This document shows, one piece after another, positions 35,087-45,668 of a stretch of DNA of 64,000 bases (positions within the stretch are counted from its first letter, which is position 1; every line of letters starts with the position of its first letter). A model generated the notes under the pieces. That model was not told the DNA's origin. It worked only from the letters and a program-made list of their open reading frames with translations, and searched no databases. Origin of the DNA: Limnomonas spitsbergensis (taxonomy: Eukaryota > Chlorophyta > Chlorophyceae > Chlamydomonadales); assembly GCA_037349105.1 (NCBI GenBank), contig JAYJMM010000004.1, forward strand, positions 5,173,001 through 5,237,000. The letters run 5' to 3'. Position numbers and translations under genes: made by a program.

Positions 35087-35795
35087 TCTAATACATGGTG
35101 CTAATCGGAAGGATTTATGGTACGTATAGAGGAGAAATCACCAATTCAGCTGCGACCGATTGGAAGTTCGGCGAAACTGTGTTGCAGGCCAAAGGCAGGC
35201 CATCGAGCCCGTTGGCGTGACGCTCGACCCCATACGAGGCAGGCGCGTGAAGTAAGCGGTGACGCGAGGGCCATCGACCACGGTCAATGTTGCAAGCGGT
35301 GGTTGTGAGCAACGGTTGCGAGGCTGCTGACGGGCATCCGAATGAGATATGGTCGCCCTAACGACCACCGCCAGTTCGCAGGCCTGGCACCTTTCCTGGG
35401 AATCTGGCAATTCCGGGGAGGGGGGCCACATGGCTGCTGACCTTTCGGAAATTGCTGAATACCCGTAGCACGTGCACTTAGGGCGCATTTATTAGAGGCG
35501 GAGTGGGTGAAATTGTAGGCGCCCTCCTGTCGGAGGGAAATGTACGGCATAGTAACTGAAATGCGCGGCACTGGGGAGGGGGGGCTTGGAAACTCACTGT
35601 AACAGCAAGGCATGTTCCCACCATCATCCTCTGGATATGGGCTTTCCCTGTAATCTTGAATCAGGGGCAAACTTGACTTAGGGTTTTAGGTTTAAGCAAT
35701 ATTGAATCATGTATGAACCTCCAGTCTAAACCTGAGGACTAAACCTGTCAGCAATGAACCCTGAGTCACCAATCACCATAATATCCAAACCAGTG
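35087..35795. other. Upstream region of the kinase gene, no gene seen
   Basis: This should contain the kinase promoter (minus strand). I found neither the N-terminal part of histone H2A nor another domain on the plus strand. Short ORFs here look random. Confidence 0.5.
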
Positions 35796-36040
35796 GCCAC
35801 ATCCCCAGCCATATCCAGGTGACCATCCACAACGATGGGGAGCTGAGCAAGCTACTGGGCACCGTCACGGTCGTATCTGGTGGTGTGCGGCCCAACATCC
35901 ACTCTGTCCTGCTGCCCGAGAAGAGCAAGAAGGATGGAGAGTCTGCAGAGTGCAGAGGTCTAAACGCTGAGGTGTATCGGGCCAACCCCCCATCAACAAC
36001 CAGTGTTTTTCAACATAATCAAATTATCAAAAGCAGTTGA
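35796..36040 (+). pseudogene. Histone H2A C-terminal fragment
   Basis: The plus-strand frame reads [51 protein letters not shown], which is the end of the H2A histone fold (PRHIQLAIRNDEEL, GGVxPNI, LLPKK). The first approximately 80 residues of H2A are absent from the 700 bp upstream. The frame runs about 30 residues beyond the normal H2A end before a stop. A truncated pseudogene copy is the simplest reading. An exon of a split H2A-variant gene whose other exons I failed to see is the alternative. Confidence 0.6.
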
Positions 36041-36194
36041 TTCTCTCTCGGATTCTCTAGCTAGGAGTATCCATGCATCACTTGTTTTGTTGCTTTCCTT
36101 TGCTTTCTTGGGGAAAAGGCTTGAGAGGGGCAAGGGTACTTCGAGCTGCCTTTTCTTGTTCGGGGGGGTATTTCTTTCCTTTGTGTTCTTCTCC

Positions 36195-36338
36195 TTCCTT
36201 CCCTCTTACCCATTTTTTTCTCCTTTATTTTGTCCTGCCCCCTTGTGTTGTTTCCATCTTTCCTCACAACTATTTTTAGTTAGGCGCTCACGCGGCCGAG
36301 CCTTTTTGAGCAGGGACCAGAGGTGTAACGTCATTGAC
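36195..36338. repeat. Dispersed repeat family A, copy 2
   Basis: A pyrimidine-rich part (TTTTGTCCTGCCCCCTTGTG) followed by CACGCGGCCGAGCCTTTTTG AGCAGGGACCAGAGGTGTAA CGTCATTGAC. Shares both parts with 37375-37500. Confidence 0.85.
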
Positions 36339-37374
36339 TTGTTTGCAATGTACACCGTATCAATCTAATTGACGGGAGGTCTAAACCCAGGAAAATGAAA
36401 CACCCTGTCACACCCTCCACCTTTCACGTGTTGTCAGGCTTCAGCTGCAGATAAGTTTTTGGGCACCTCAGCTGCAACCGACCCTGTTTGACGGGACTGC
36501 AGGGTGTAACATTCTTTCTCGGCGCCCCCTCCAAGATCGGGGTGGAGCCAAACGACTAGTGGAGGGCTCATGCAACAAGCATTGGCTGCGTGATGACTGA
36601 ATAAACAGCAGAAACTGGGAGCCACCCAAGAGTGCTCCTGGCCCCTGCAAATTTGAATTGATCAAATTGTACGGACTGCTAGTCTAGATATACCCAAGGT
36701 CTGACTTATTTTGTCAGATTTTTATGTATTGTGAGTGTGCACTTGCACACTGTTCATTATTTATTTTTGCTGAATGTGGCCCACACTTGTCGTGACGTTG
36801 TTTCCTTGGCAGCCCCTTTGGTCTAAAAATAACCAATGCCTGGATTATTTTTGAATTTAAATTGCTCACCCACACCCCAACAAGATCAAGGACTGGAGCC
36901 CTTTAAAGAACACCATGTGATACATGACACCCTAGCAGCTCAAGATTGATAGATCTCCACGTATGTCCACGCTAAGTGCTCTTACATTAAGGCCACACCA
37001 AACGAACGCATGTTTTTTCCTAATACCCACTTCATCTCATTGCGCATTGTGCTACTTTGGCGCTAGGTTGGCCACTTTGCCGGATATTAAACAGGGTGAA
37101 AGTGGCGAAGAGGGGTATAGGACTTTCGTTCGTTTATTTCTGCCTCAGGCTGTTCACGTTTTCAGGCATCTAGTATTGGTGCATAATTCAGATTCAGATT
37201 TGAGGTCGAGCACACGTCTGCTCATCTTAATCTCTGCCTCCAGTCACCAAATCTTAAACTAGGTGAATGCCCCGCCTGTGTCCGGTTCCGATCGGAGTAG
37301 GGCTCAAAGCCTATATCTCTAACTTTGATGCAATTACTCTGACATAACGGTATTTGAAAGTCCTTATCTTTGAT

Positions 37375-37500
37375 ATCTTTTCCCTCCTTTCTTTTGTCCT
37401 GCCCCCTTGTGTTTGTTCCCATCCTGCCTCCCAACTCTTAGGCAGGTGCCCACGCGGCCTGGCCTTTTTGAGCAGGGGCCAGAGGTGCAACGTCATTGAT
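37375..37500. repeat. Dispersed repeat family A, copy 3
   Basis: TTTTGTCCTGCCCCCTTGTG, then CACGCGGCCTGGCCTTTTTG AGCAGGGGCCAGAGGTGCAA CGTCATTGAT. The right boundary matches the other copies; no terminal repeats or target duplication are obvious. Confidence 0.85.
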
Positions 37501-38412
37501 CTTTGATATGCACTTCAAATTTGCACGATTTATTCGTGAGCAAGCAAGATTGAGCAAGCAAGGTAAGCGCAACCACAGCGAGGTAACTCTAATCCAGTCA
37601 AATAATCAGCCGCTGTAAAGACTCAAATTTCGTCCTAGTCACCTTCACACAACTCTCACCACCCAGCTGCACCCTCTTGTGCATTCAAGTAAAAAGAATT
37701 CTTAACCCCACTGTCCCTGTAACTGCTCCCCAAATGCTACTGGGCACGGAGTAAGCCACATGACCTACTTCCCCAGGAACCTGACGGTATGCATGATGCA
37801 AGCTTGGCAAGCTCCCCAAATTCGAATGTTGCACATGTCTACTGGTTGGTATTGCGAGCCCCCAACAAGAAACCGTTTGTCTGGTTAATATCCGAAATCT
37901 GAATTCCTCATCTCTCACAAACAGCCGTGGCGATCTGCTTGTGTCATAAATGGGGCTCAGGTATCCCACCAGCAACCTCACCCACCAACTACTCGGCATA
38001 TTATGGCGCACATGGCATCTTGCATGCTGCTGACACGGCCACAGGGTGCCGTGCATGCCAATTTTGAAAATCAAGGTGAATCATGCGGACCAATTTTGAA
38101 AACCAAGGTTCCGAATATCAAGGTGAATCATGCGGACCAATTCTGAGAACCAAGGTTACACAGGCCAATAATAAAAGCCGCTGCCTCTGAGGAATCCAGC
38201 CAAGTCACCAAGTACGGTCTTCCAACCACCCTCAGACTAATCCTGAAAATATGAAAACAGGAGCTTACCCCTTGCAGACAAGAACAACACAGTGGGAACA
38301 TCAGTAGCCTGGGCCTGCCCCTTGCGAGGGCTTAGCTGATGCTGCTGTCGCTGTTGCTTCTCACACCATTCCTTTCAGGTTTCTTCTGAGTAGGCCAGCT
38401 CCTTGGAGCCTG

Positions 38413-41400
38413 TCACCGCCTCTTGGGGTATTTGTTGTTGTTGTTGGGCTTCTTGACAACCGGCTTGAGTGGCTTCTGAGCCCTGCGTCTCCGCGGGTCC
38501 AGCGACTCGCCCGATGGGCTGCTCCCACCTGGCACATCAGCCTCCCCATAAGCATACGAGGTGGAGAAACCTCCACCAGCGCCAGCGCTAGCGCCTGCAG
38601 CATGGGACGCCATGGACCCACCCAAGCCTAAGCTATCACCCTGCATGACTGCTGCGGCATGCTCGCTGCTGCTGGCGCGGCGCATAGCGACAGTGCCGGG
38701 TGGTTTGAAGCTCCAGAGGCTGCACTCCTTCCCCGTCATGCCCGCCAGGAGCATGCTGTCAAATATCTGGTGGATATGGGGGAGTAAGGGAAGGGGCATG
38801 CGGTGGATATAAGGGAGAAAGGGAAGGGGCATGCGGTCGATATGGGGGAGTAAGGGAAGGGGCATGCGGTCGATATGGGGGAGTAAGGGAAGGGGCATGC
38901 GGTCGATATGGGGGAGTAAGGGAAGGGGCATGCGGTCGATATGGGGGAGTAAGGGAAGGGGCATGCGGTCGATATGGGGGAGTAAGGGAAGGGGCATGCG
39001 GTCGATATGGGGGAGTAAGGGAAGGGGCATGCGGTCGATATGGGGGAGTAAGGGAAGGGGCATGCGGTCGATATGGGGGAGTAAGGGAAGGGGCATGCGG
39101 TCGATATGGGGGAGTAAGGGAAGGGGCATGCGGTCGATATGGGGGAGTAAGGGAAGGGGCATGCGGTCAAGAAAGAAGTATCCCATGACCATGGAGGAGT
39201 CAAGAGAGGGCGTACGGGAGAGTATGATCAGAAAAAAAGCTGCCAAGAAAATGAGCACACAAATATCAACACACACTCATGCAACTCCTCCCACTCTAAC
39301 ATACACACTGCTTCACACCTGACATCCCACTCTTTGCCCCCCCACCTTGATGCAGTTGACCCTCCCGGGTGAGGGATACAGCAGGAGCGGCCGAGACCAA
39401 CTGGAGCTAGTGCCCTCCCACCGGCCCACAGCAGGAACTGCGCGCATGTCGTACACCGCAACAGCACCCGGAGCGGCTCCGGAACCATTTCCTATGCATG
39501 CAGCAGGAAGGAGATTGTGGTCAGCACCCAAAGTCCATAACAGAGTGAGTACTCCACACCAACGCAGTGTGTGAACGGCATAAAGAGGGTTTGAACAGTA
39601 GAGTATACCGGAGGGGGGAAACGGTCATCAGGACAGTACCAAGGTATAACTTCCTCTCACTTCAGGGCACCCACACTACGAGCCTCTTCCCCGCTCGTAC
39701 CCGCATCCCCACTAACAGCTGCTTCCCCGTTGAACGCTGCGACCAGCTTCCAATCATCAAGCTGTACCGCAGAACATAATGGGTTCCGGAGCCAGCAGGC
39801 CGGAGCTGCAAGAACTCCAATTGAGGTGGAGCAACGTGGGTCCCACAGCACCACCTGCCCGCCAATGCCTGCATGTTCAAATTGGACATTAGTAAGAGAT
39901 TATTTCAGATGATCCAAACATTGATGTGCTGCTGTCTGCTGATAAATGACACCTGCCTCCCCAGGCCTGAGCTTGAGTGTTCAAACATGACTCCCAAACC
40001 TTTCTCCTTCCGGAAACCCAAACCAATCCCAATACGTTTGGAATGGTGAAGCCATAAAAACGGCAATAACAAAAAATTGTCACCGGTTGACTTTTATCAA
40101 GATCAAAGTACGAACCACTGGTTTCAACCAGACATGCATCCACCACCTGTGTGATGTCCATACCAAACGCCTGCTGCCTCCTATGCCCCCCCTCCCCACC
40201 CCATCCCCGCCTCCTCACTTCATCCCACCTCACATGTCCCCATCTTCCCCTCCCCCTGCATGCTTCTCACCAGCTGCGAGGACACTGCCCGAGTAGGCGA
40301 CACACTGGAATGCGCTGGGTTGCCTTTGAAGCACGTCTTGCTCCCCAGCCTCGTCAGAGAGCAAAGCACCCACACCTGCAACGCACACAGGGCACAGCTG
40401 GAGTGCAGGAATCCCGGGATTTCGAGTTGGGGCCTCAGGTTAGGGTGCTCAGGTTTTGGCGTTAAGATTTGGCAGCTCCATTTTCAGGACTTCAATTTTG
40501 GGGTGGGTCGCAGCCTTGCAGACTTGGCAGGGTAGGTTACGGGATGCAGGCTATGGAGGCTTTGTGACTTTGGTTTCGGGGTTTAGTTTTGGCTCGGATG
40601 TCGAGTTTCAGTTTCCGGGCTCAAGAGTTCAAGTTTCATAAACTTTGGGCCTAGGCACAGGTTGCACGCAAAGCATACACAAGTTCTCGGGGAGGGTCTA
40701 AACTAGGCTAATCCCTCTGCACTCATAATATATATCTCCATCCATGTTTCTGCACCCTTCAACACTTCACACGTAGATCTTCCTCCACACCCCTGCACAC
40801 TCCCCCATCCACACCTTGCTCAGAATCCCCCCAGCCTCCAACCTCATCATCCATACCTCCCTTCACACATATCCACACTCACCCCCCTCCACCCCCTTGG
40901 GCGCTCTGAGGTCTTGCAGCAGCTGAGCAGAGCCAGCATCAAAGATGTGCACCCCGTCCCCACATGTGATGATATAGCCTGCAGGGGGCCCGGACTTTTA
41001 TGCGGAACACTGACATCCAGGATTGCAGAAGCCGGGGTTTCAGACCGAGGATCCAATATTATACTGCAGGGGGCAGTGTCACCAGACGTTTACACGAGAC
41101 AGTACGACACTGACATCCAGGATTGCAGAAGCCGGGGTTTCAGACCGAGGTTATACTGCAGGGGAGCAGCGTCACCTAATAAGGGAGCAGTGTCACCTTA
41201 ATACTGCAGGGGAGCAGCGTCACCAGTGGCTCATATACAGGACACGGACATCCAGGATTTCCAAAGCCGAGGTTTCAAACAGAGGTTTCACGGCAGATTT
41301 TATAAGAAATGCAGGGCTTCACCTGCAGGGCTTGGGGGGATTTGAGCCCTCAACCTCCTTGATTTCCCCACCTCAGACCCCCCTGCCCGCATGACCTCCA

Positions 41401-44400
41401 GCCCCCACCCATCCATCCTGCCTCACAGCCCTATACCTGCTCTCCATCCCTCAACACAATATCCTCCCCACCTCCTCCACATGTCTGCTGTCCCTCTACA
41501 CCTCACCCATCCTCCCCAATCAATCCCCTCCCTCCGTCCCTCCCTTCACCCATCCTCCCCTTTCCTCACCACTCTGCTGCCGGACCTCTAAGCCATACAG
41601 CGGCCCCCCTCTCGGCGTGTTGAGGGCGAGGATCGGAAGCGCCCCCGCCACATCCCATAACCGCACACAGCCGTCTGCCCCCGCGCTGAGGGGGATTCCG
41701 TTGAGCAGCGCCACACCAGCCACCCCGCCCTCGTGGGCGCCGCGGAAGGCGCGAGAGCACTTGAGGTCATCCATACCCCACACACGCACCACACCCTGAC
41801 TCAGCAGACAGGGAAGGGGCCAGGAGGGGGGTCAGAAGTAGGGAGACCACCAATTTGTGCCATGTAAGGTGCGACAGCACTGTCGAGAGGACGCCCATAC
41901 CCCACACTTGCACAGCGCCCGCGGGTCAAAAGCCGGGAGAGGGGGGGGAGTAACTCACATCTGATTGTCTGTGCTTTGTATTCATTATCCATGAAGACAG
42001 ACCATGCTTTTGTTTAGGGTTTGTGCAGGGCTGCTGGCCCTGCGTGGGGTAGTGAGGTGTTGAATCCCAGCCGGTTTCACACTTCATTACATCCAAGGCA
42101 GAGCAGATCGATGCACAACTTTGTCCCCTCGGCTGTTGCCAGGGTCTGTACCTCCACCTCACTCCACCTCCCCCCTCAGGTACACACCCATAGGGACCCT
42201 TTCCCCTCCCTTCCCCTCCCACATCCCATTCCCTCCTCTCCTCCCCCCATCCCTCCCCTCCCCCCCACCTGGCAGCTACCAGAGTAGAAAAACACATTTT
42301 GTCATAATCGCCTCCCTCCCACCCGTCACATCCTCCCCCAGTCCCCCCCCCCCCCCCCACCCTCCATCTATACCCCCCCCCTGCCTACCTGGCTGCAGCC
42401 AGATACCACCATGTTGTCGTCAAAGGCCACTCCAGTGACGCGCCCCAGGTGTCCCTTGAGCGTGGCCATGCGCTTGCCCGTGTCGTGACTCCACACTCGC
42501 ACCGCCTGGCCGTCTCCGCTCACCACCTTGGTCTCATCCAGCTGCAGGCAAAGGGTGTCGCTGTAGCCCACCTGGCGCTCCTGTGTAGGCAGGACACAAA
42601 GGCAGTACAAGTTAGCAGGCATCGGACAACCGGAGCATGTTGCTACGGGCCATTGTATCTGTCAGCTTTCTCGTGTTTTAATGCGGTGGCTTTGGAAGGG
42701 CTTTATATTAATTGTATACAAGAGTCACGCTGCTTCTTTGTGACTGCCTCCGTACCAGGGCCTTTCCCTTCAAAAGGTGTTCCACCAAGGCCTGTTATTC
42801 AGCACATGCTCACTTCTGAGGGAGGCTTAAAACGCAGGGGGTGCCCACCTCTCCCCCCTACCTTCCCCCCTCCTCTCCGCCCCTTCAGTCCTGGATCATT
42901 CCCACAATTAGCTGCGTGCAGGACTCCTGCTCCCCCCCCCCCCACAAACCTGCACATCTGCCTCCAGCCACCTTGCTGCCTTGAGCTCTGACCTGCGGCA
43001 CATGCGCCTCACGGTGGCCGCGTTGAAGTCCGCCTGAGGCGCCTCACCAAACAGCCGCAGGTACTGCTCCCGCCACAAATGCGCACGCGCGCTCAGCTCC
43101 CTCAGCCACCTGTGGTTCAGGGCGTTGCAGCAGCGGTGTCAAAAGCAAGGCATGGCAGGATGCCTAGGGGTGCAGACAAGTGGGAGCATTATAGCGTGCA
43201 GAGCGCAGAAACTGACGGTATCACGCACTGATGGCAGGTGATACGTGCCACTGTGCCAGGATGAAGTGGGGGGAGGAGACAAGAGGTTGCCACCAGCCTG
43301 AGCCTGAGCCTATGAATTCACCTTGCTAACCAGGAGCACGTCATGCTAAAATTATCATTGGAAATGCAGCAAGGAGGTCAAGAACAGGCTTTAGGGGGCG
43401 GGGGAGTGAGGCATTCAACTTGAACACAAAAAGATGACAACTCTATTCAGCAGTCCCTTCCCTCCTCCTCCTTCTTCTCTTGCACCAAATCCTTGTCGAG
43501 GACCAAAATCTTACCGTCCTACATTCAATATTTCCATATCAATAAATATTTTGAAGACTTCTAGTCTAGGACATGAGTCATGCAAGTTTTGAGGGATGAG
43601 AGCACTCTGCACCTGTTGACTCGTGCCATGGCGCACACCTCCCGCACGTTGCTCAGCCTCAGCAGCTCTAGCCAGCACTCTTCGGGCAGCTGTAGCTCCG
43701 CCTGTGCCTCCTCCCCATGTTCCCCATCTTCCCCGCGCCCTGCTCGCCCGGCCCCCGCTGCCTGCTCCGGCAGTCCGTCGCCGTCCATCTGGCCGATCAG
43801 GTCATCCGGGTCATCCGCCCACTCCCCCGCACCGTCCTCATCCTCATCATACCGCACGCGCTCGTTGTTGCGCTCATCCTCGTCATCCGAGGAGCCCCCG
43901 AGAAGGAAGGCAGGCGGGAGGAAGGCGGATGACTTGTGGGCTGTGTTGCCGTTGCTGCTGGGGTTGTGGCCGAAGGAGCCCTGTCTAGGATGAGAGGGGG
44001 GACTGGAACCTGGCAGGCCATGGGCGCCTCCAGACGAGCGAGCAGCGCTGCCCCCGCCAATGCCGGTAGACGGCTTTGACCAGCTGGCCGTGGGTGTCCC
44101 CAAAGCGGAGACGAGATCCCCTTCAGAAACCTTATTCTTGTAGAAGTCAGACTCCCTGCAACCAGGTCGGCAACCTGGCTTAAAAGCTTGCAAATATAAA
44201 ACTACGAGCCTAGACTCTTAGAGCCTTGCATAGCAGAGTCAATCTTTAATCCCTACAATGGTGTAAGGTAAGAAACCTTAAACCCTGAACTCTGATGCTT
44301 CCAAGACCATCTTGGGGAGTTCAGTCATCCTCCAACATTATCAACCCTTAACCCTAAACCAACCCCCCCCACACCCCACGCACCAGGCAAAGCTGTTCCT

Positions 44401-45668
44401 CTCTCTGAAGTAGGCGATTCGGTGGAAAGGGATCTCCTTGGGGAAACGGAGCATAAACTCCCCATGCGACAGGTCGCAGAGTCGGTCATGCACTCGCATG
44501 CTCCATGCGCCCGCGCCGCTCTGCCGTACCTGCTGCTCCACGCTCTCAACATACCCCACCTGTCAACCAGAAAGAGAAGCAGACAGGTGAGCTCAAGCTC
44601 TGAGATCAACATTTTGTTTGCCACCATGTAGCCTTGTAGATATGCAGCCATGTAGCCAGGCAGTCATGCAGACATGCAACATGTAGCCATAAAGCTAGGC
44701 AGCCATGCAGCCATGTAGCATTGTACCTATATATCCATGCAGCCATGTAGCTATGTATCTATGTTGCCATGCATTATGCACCATGCAGCCGCGTAGCTAT
44801 GCATCCAAACAGCCACGTAGCTTTGAACCTATGAAGCCATATACAATGCAGCCATTGTAGCTCTTAACCTATGTTGTCATGTTCCTGCGTACATAAGCAG
44901 CCATGTAGCTATGTATCCAGACAGCCATGCACCTATGTACCTATGTTGCCATGTAACATACCACCATGTAGCACTGGACCTGTGTTGCCATGTGACATGT
45001 GGCTATGTACCTGTATTGCCATAAACCATGCAGCCATGTAGCTATGTAGCCATGCAGCCATGTACCTAAACATCCATGCAGCCATGTAGCTATACATCCA
45101 TGCAGCCATGTGCCTTGCAGCCATGCCTCCATATCCCATATTTACTGACCGTGAATTCCTTGGGGTCCAGCGTTGGGTCAAAGCAGATGCGTTTCCAGAA
45201 TTTCTTGGCCTCATGTGGACCCCTGTCAAGGCCGGAGCTCCTGGCCACAGGTGAGGAGCCCAGCATCGTAGCTGGAGTGGGAGAAGAGCCGGGGACAGCC
45301 GCATGGGGCCCCTTTTCGATGCTGAAGCTCCTGCTCACAGGTGAGGATCCCAGCATTGTGGCTGTCAAGGGAGAGGAGCCGAGGACATGCCCTTGCGGCC
45401 CCCTTTCCATGCTGGACATCCTGGTCACAGGTGAGGAGCCCAGCAGATGCGTGATGGGTGTCGGGGATGAGCCCTGATGGGCAGTGCTCTGCAGCGCCCT
45501 GGCACTGGGCGAGGTGATGCTGAGCAGCGCATGGCTCCCACCACCTGGGGAGGGATTTGTCAGGGAGCTGCCTGGGGGAGTGGCGCCTTGGATGCTGCTA
45601 CTGCTTACTGCTGCTCGGGCAATGCTGTCAGCTGAAGGACGTGGTATGCCAGCTGGAAGACTCGTCAT
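38413..45668 (-). CDS. MJ1316/DUF504-like domain + F-box + WD40 protein
   Basis: Exons in coding order: 45150-45668, 44384-44559, 43613-44155, 42950-43109, 42389-42580, 41570-41795, 40883-40978, 40271-40375, 39701-39868, 39346-39491, 38413-38766; about 894 residues. The ATG at 45668 follows an in-frame TGA. Residues 1-150 are Ser/Pro-rich with repeats of LGSSPV. Residues about 155-235 read KRICFDPTLDPKEFTVGYVE .. PKEIPFHRIAYFRERNSFAW, matching the MJ1316 (DUF504) pattern W/FDP..D..E/Y..GYED .. EIPxHRI.YF....vW. A long acidic linker follows, then an F-box (LPEECWLELLRLSNVREVCA, MARVNRWLRELS, LWREQYL). WD40 repeats follow (VRVWSHDTGKRMATLKGHLG, VRVWGMDDLKC, VRLWDVAGALP, VVLWDPRCS, AVQLDDWKLVAAF, VAVYDMRAV, CSLWSFKPPG), then a basic tail KKPNNNNKYPKRR. 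F-box/WD40 proteins are substrate receptors of SCF ubiquitin ligases. The MJ1316 domain is predicted to recognise RNA cyclic-phosphate ends. The combined function is unknown. Confidence 0.86.
38767..39168. repeat. 33-bp minisatellite in the last intron of the F-box/WD40 gene
   Basis: About 12 units of GGGGGAGTAAGGGAAGGGGC ATGCGGTCGATAT. The unit is 11 codons, and on the minus strand the frame (RMPLPLLPHID) runs straight into the last exon without a stop. The unit next to the exon forms its polypyrimidine tract and acceptor. Confidence 0.95.
40985..41290. repeat. Three-copy repeat with decoy acceptors next to a WD40 exon
   Basis: CTGACATCCAGGATTGCAGA AGCCGGGGTTTCAGACCGAG G occurs at about 41008, 41108 and, diverged, 41245. 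Between copies, ATACTGCAGGGG motifs (about 41060, 41153, 41200) resemble, on the minus strand, the real acceptor CCCCCTGCAG of exon 40883-40978. Confidence 0.8.
41869..41935. repeat. Decayed copy of a WD40 exon acceptor junction
   Basis: GCGACAGCACTGTCGAGAGG ACGCCCATACCCCACACTTG resembles GCGAGAGCACTTGAGGTCAT CCATACCCCACACACGCACC at 41751-41790, the start of exon 41570-41795. It lies in the upstream intron. Confidence 0.7.
44636..45128. repeat. Degenerate 12-16-bp repeat (GCAGCCATGTAGCTATGTA type)
   Basis: About 30 imperfect copies of GCAGCCATGTAGCTAT and relatives fill the first intron of the F-box/WD40 gene. Confidence 0.9.

Larger units (their letters stand above)
36041..38412. other. Gene-free, A/T-richer stretch with dispersed repeats
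   Basis: No conserved protein seen. Holds family A repeat copies at 36195-36338 and 37375-37500, and a two-copy 52-bp tandem repeat (AATCAAGGTGAATCATGCGG) at 38064-38160. The last part (38160-38412) is probably 3' UTR or downstream region of the F-box/WD40 gene. Confidence 0.5.

Noticed and set aside
38831..39322. Plus-strand ORF with repeated MRSIWGSKGRG
   Set aside because: Translation of the 33-bp minisatellite in the last intron of the F-box/WD40 gene.
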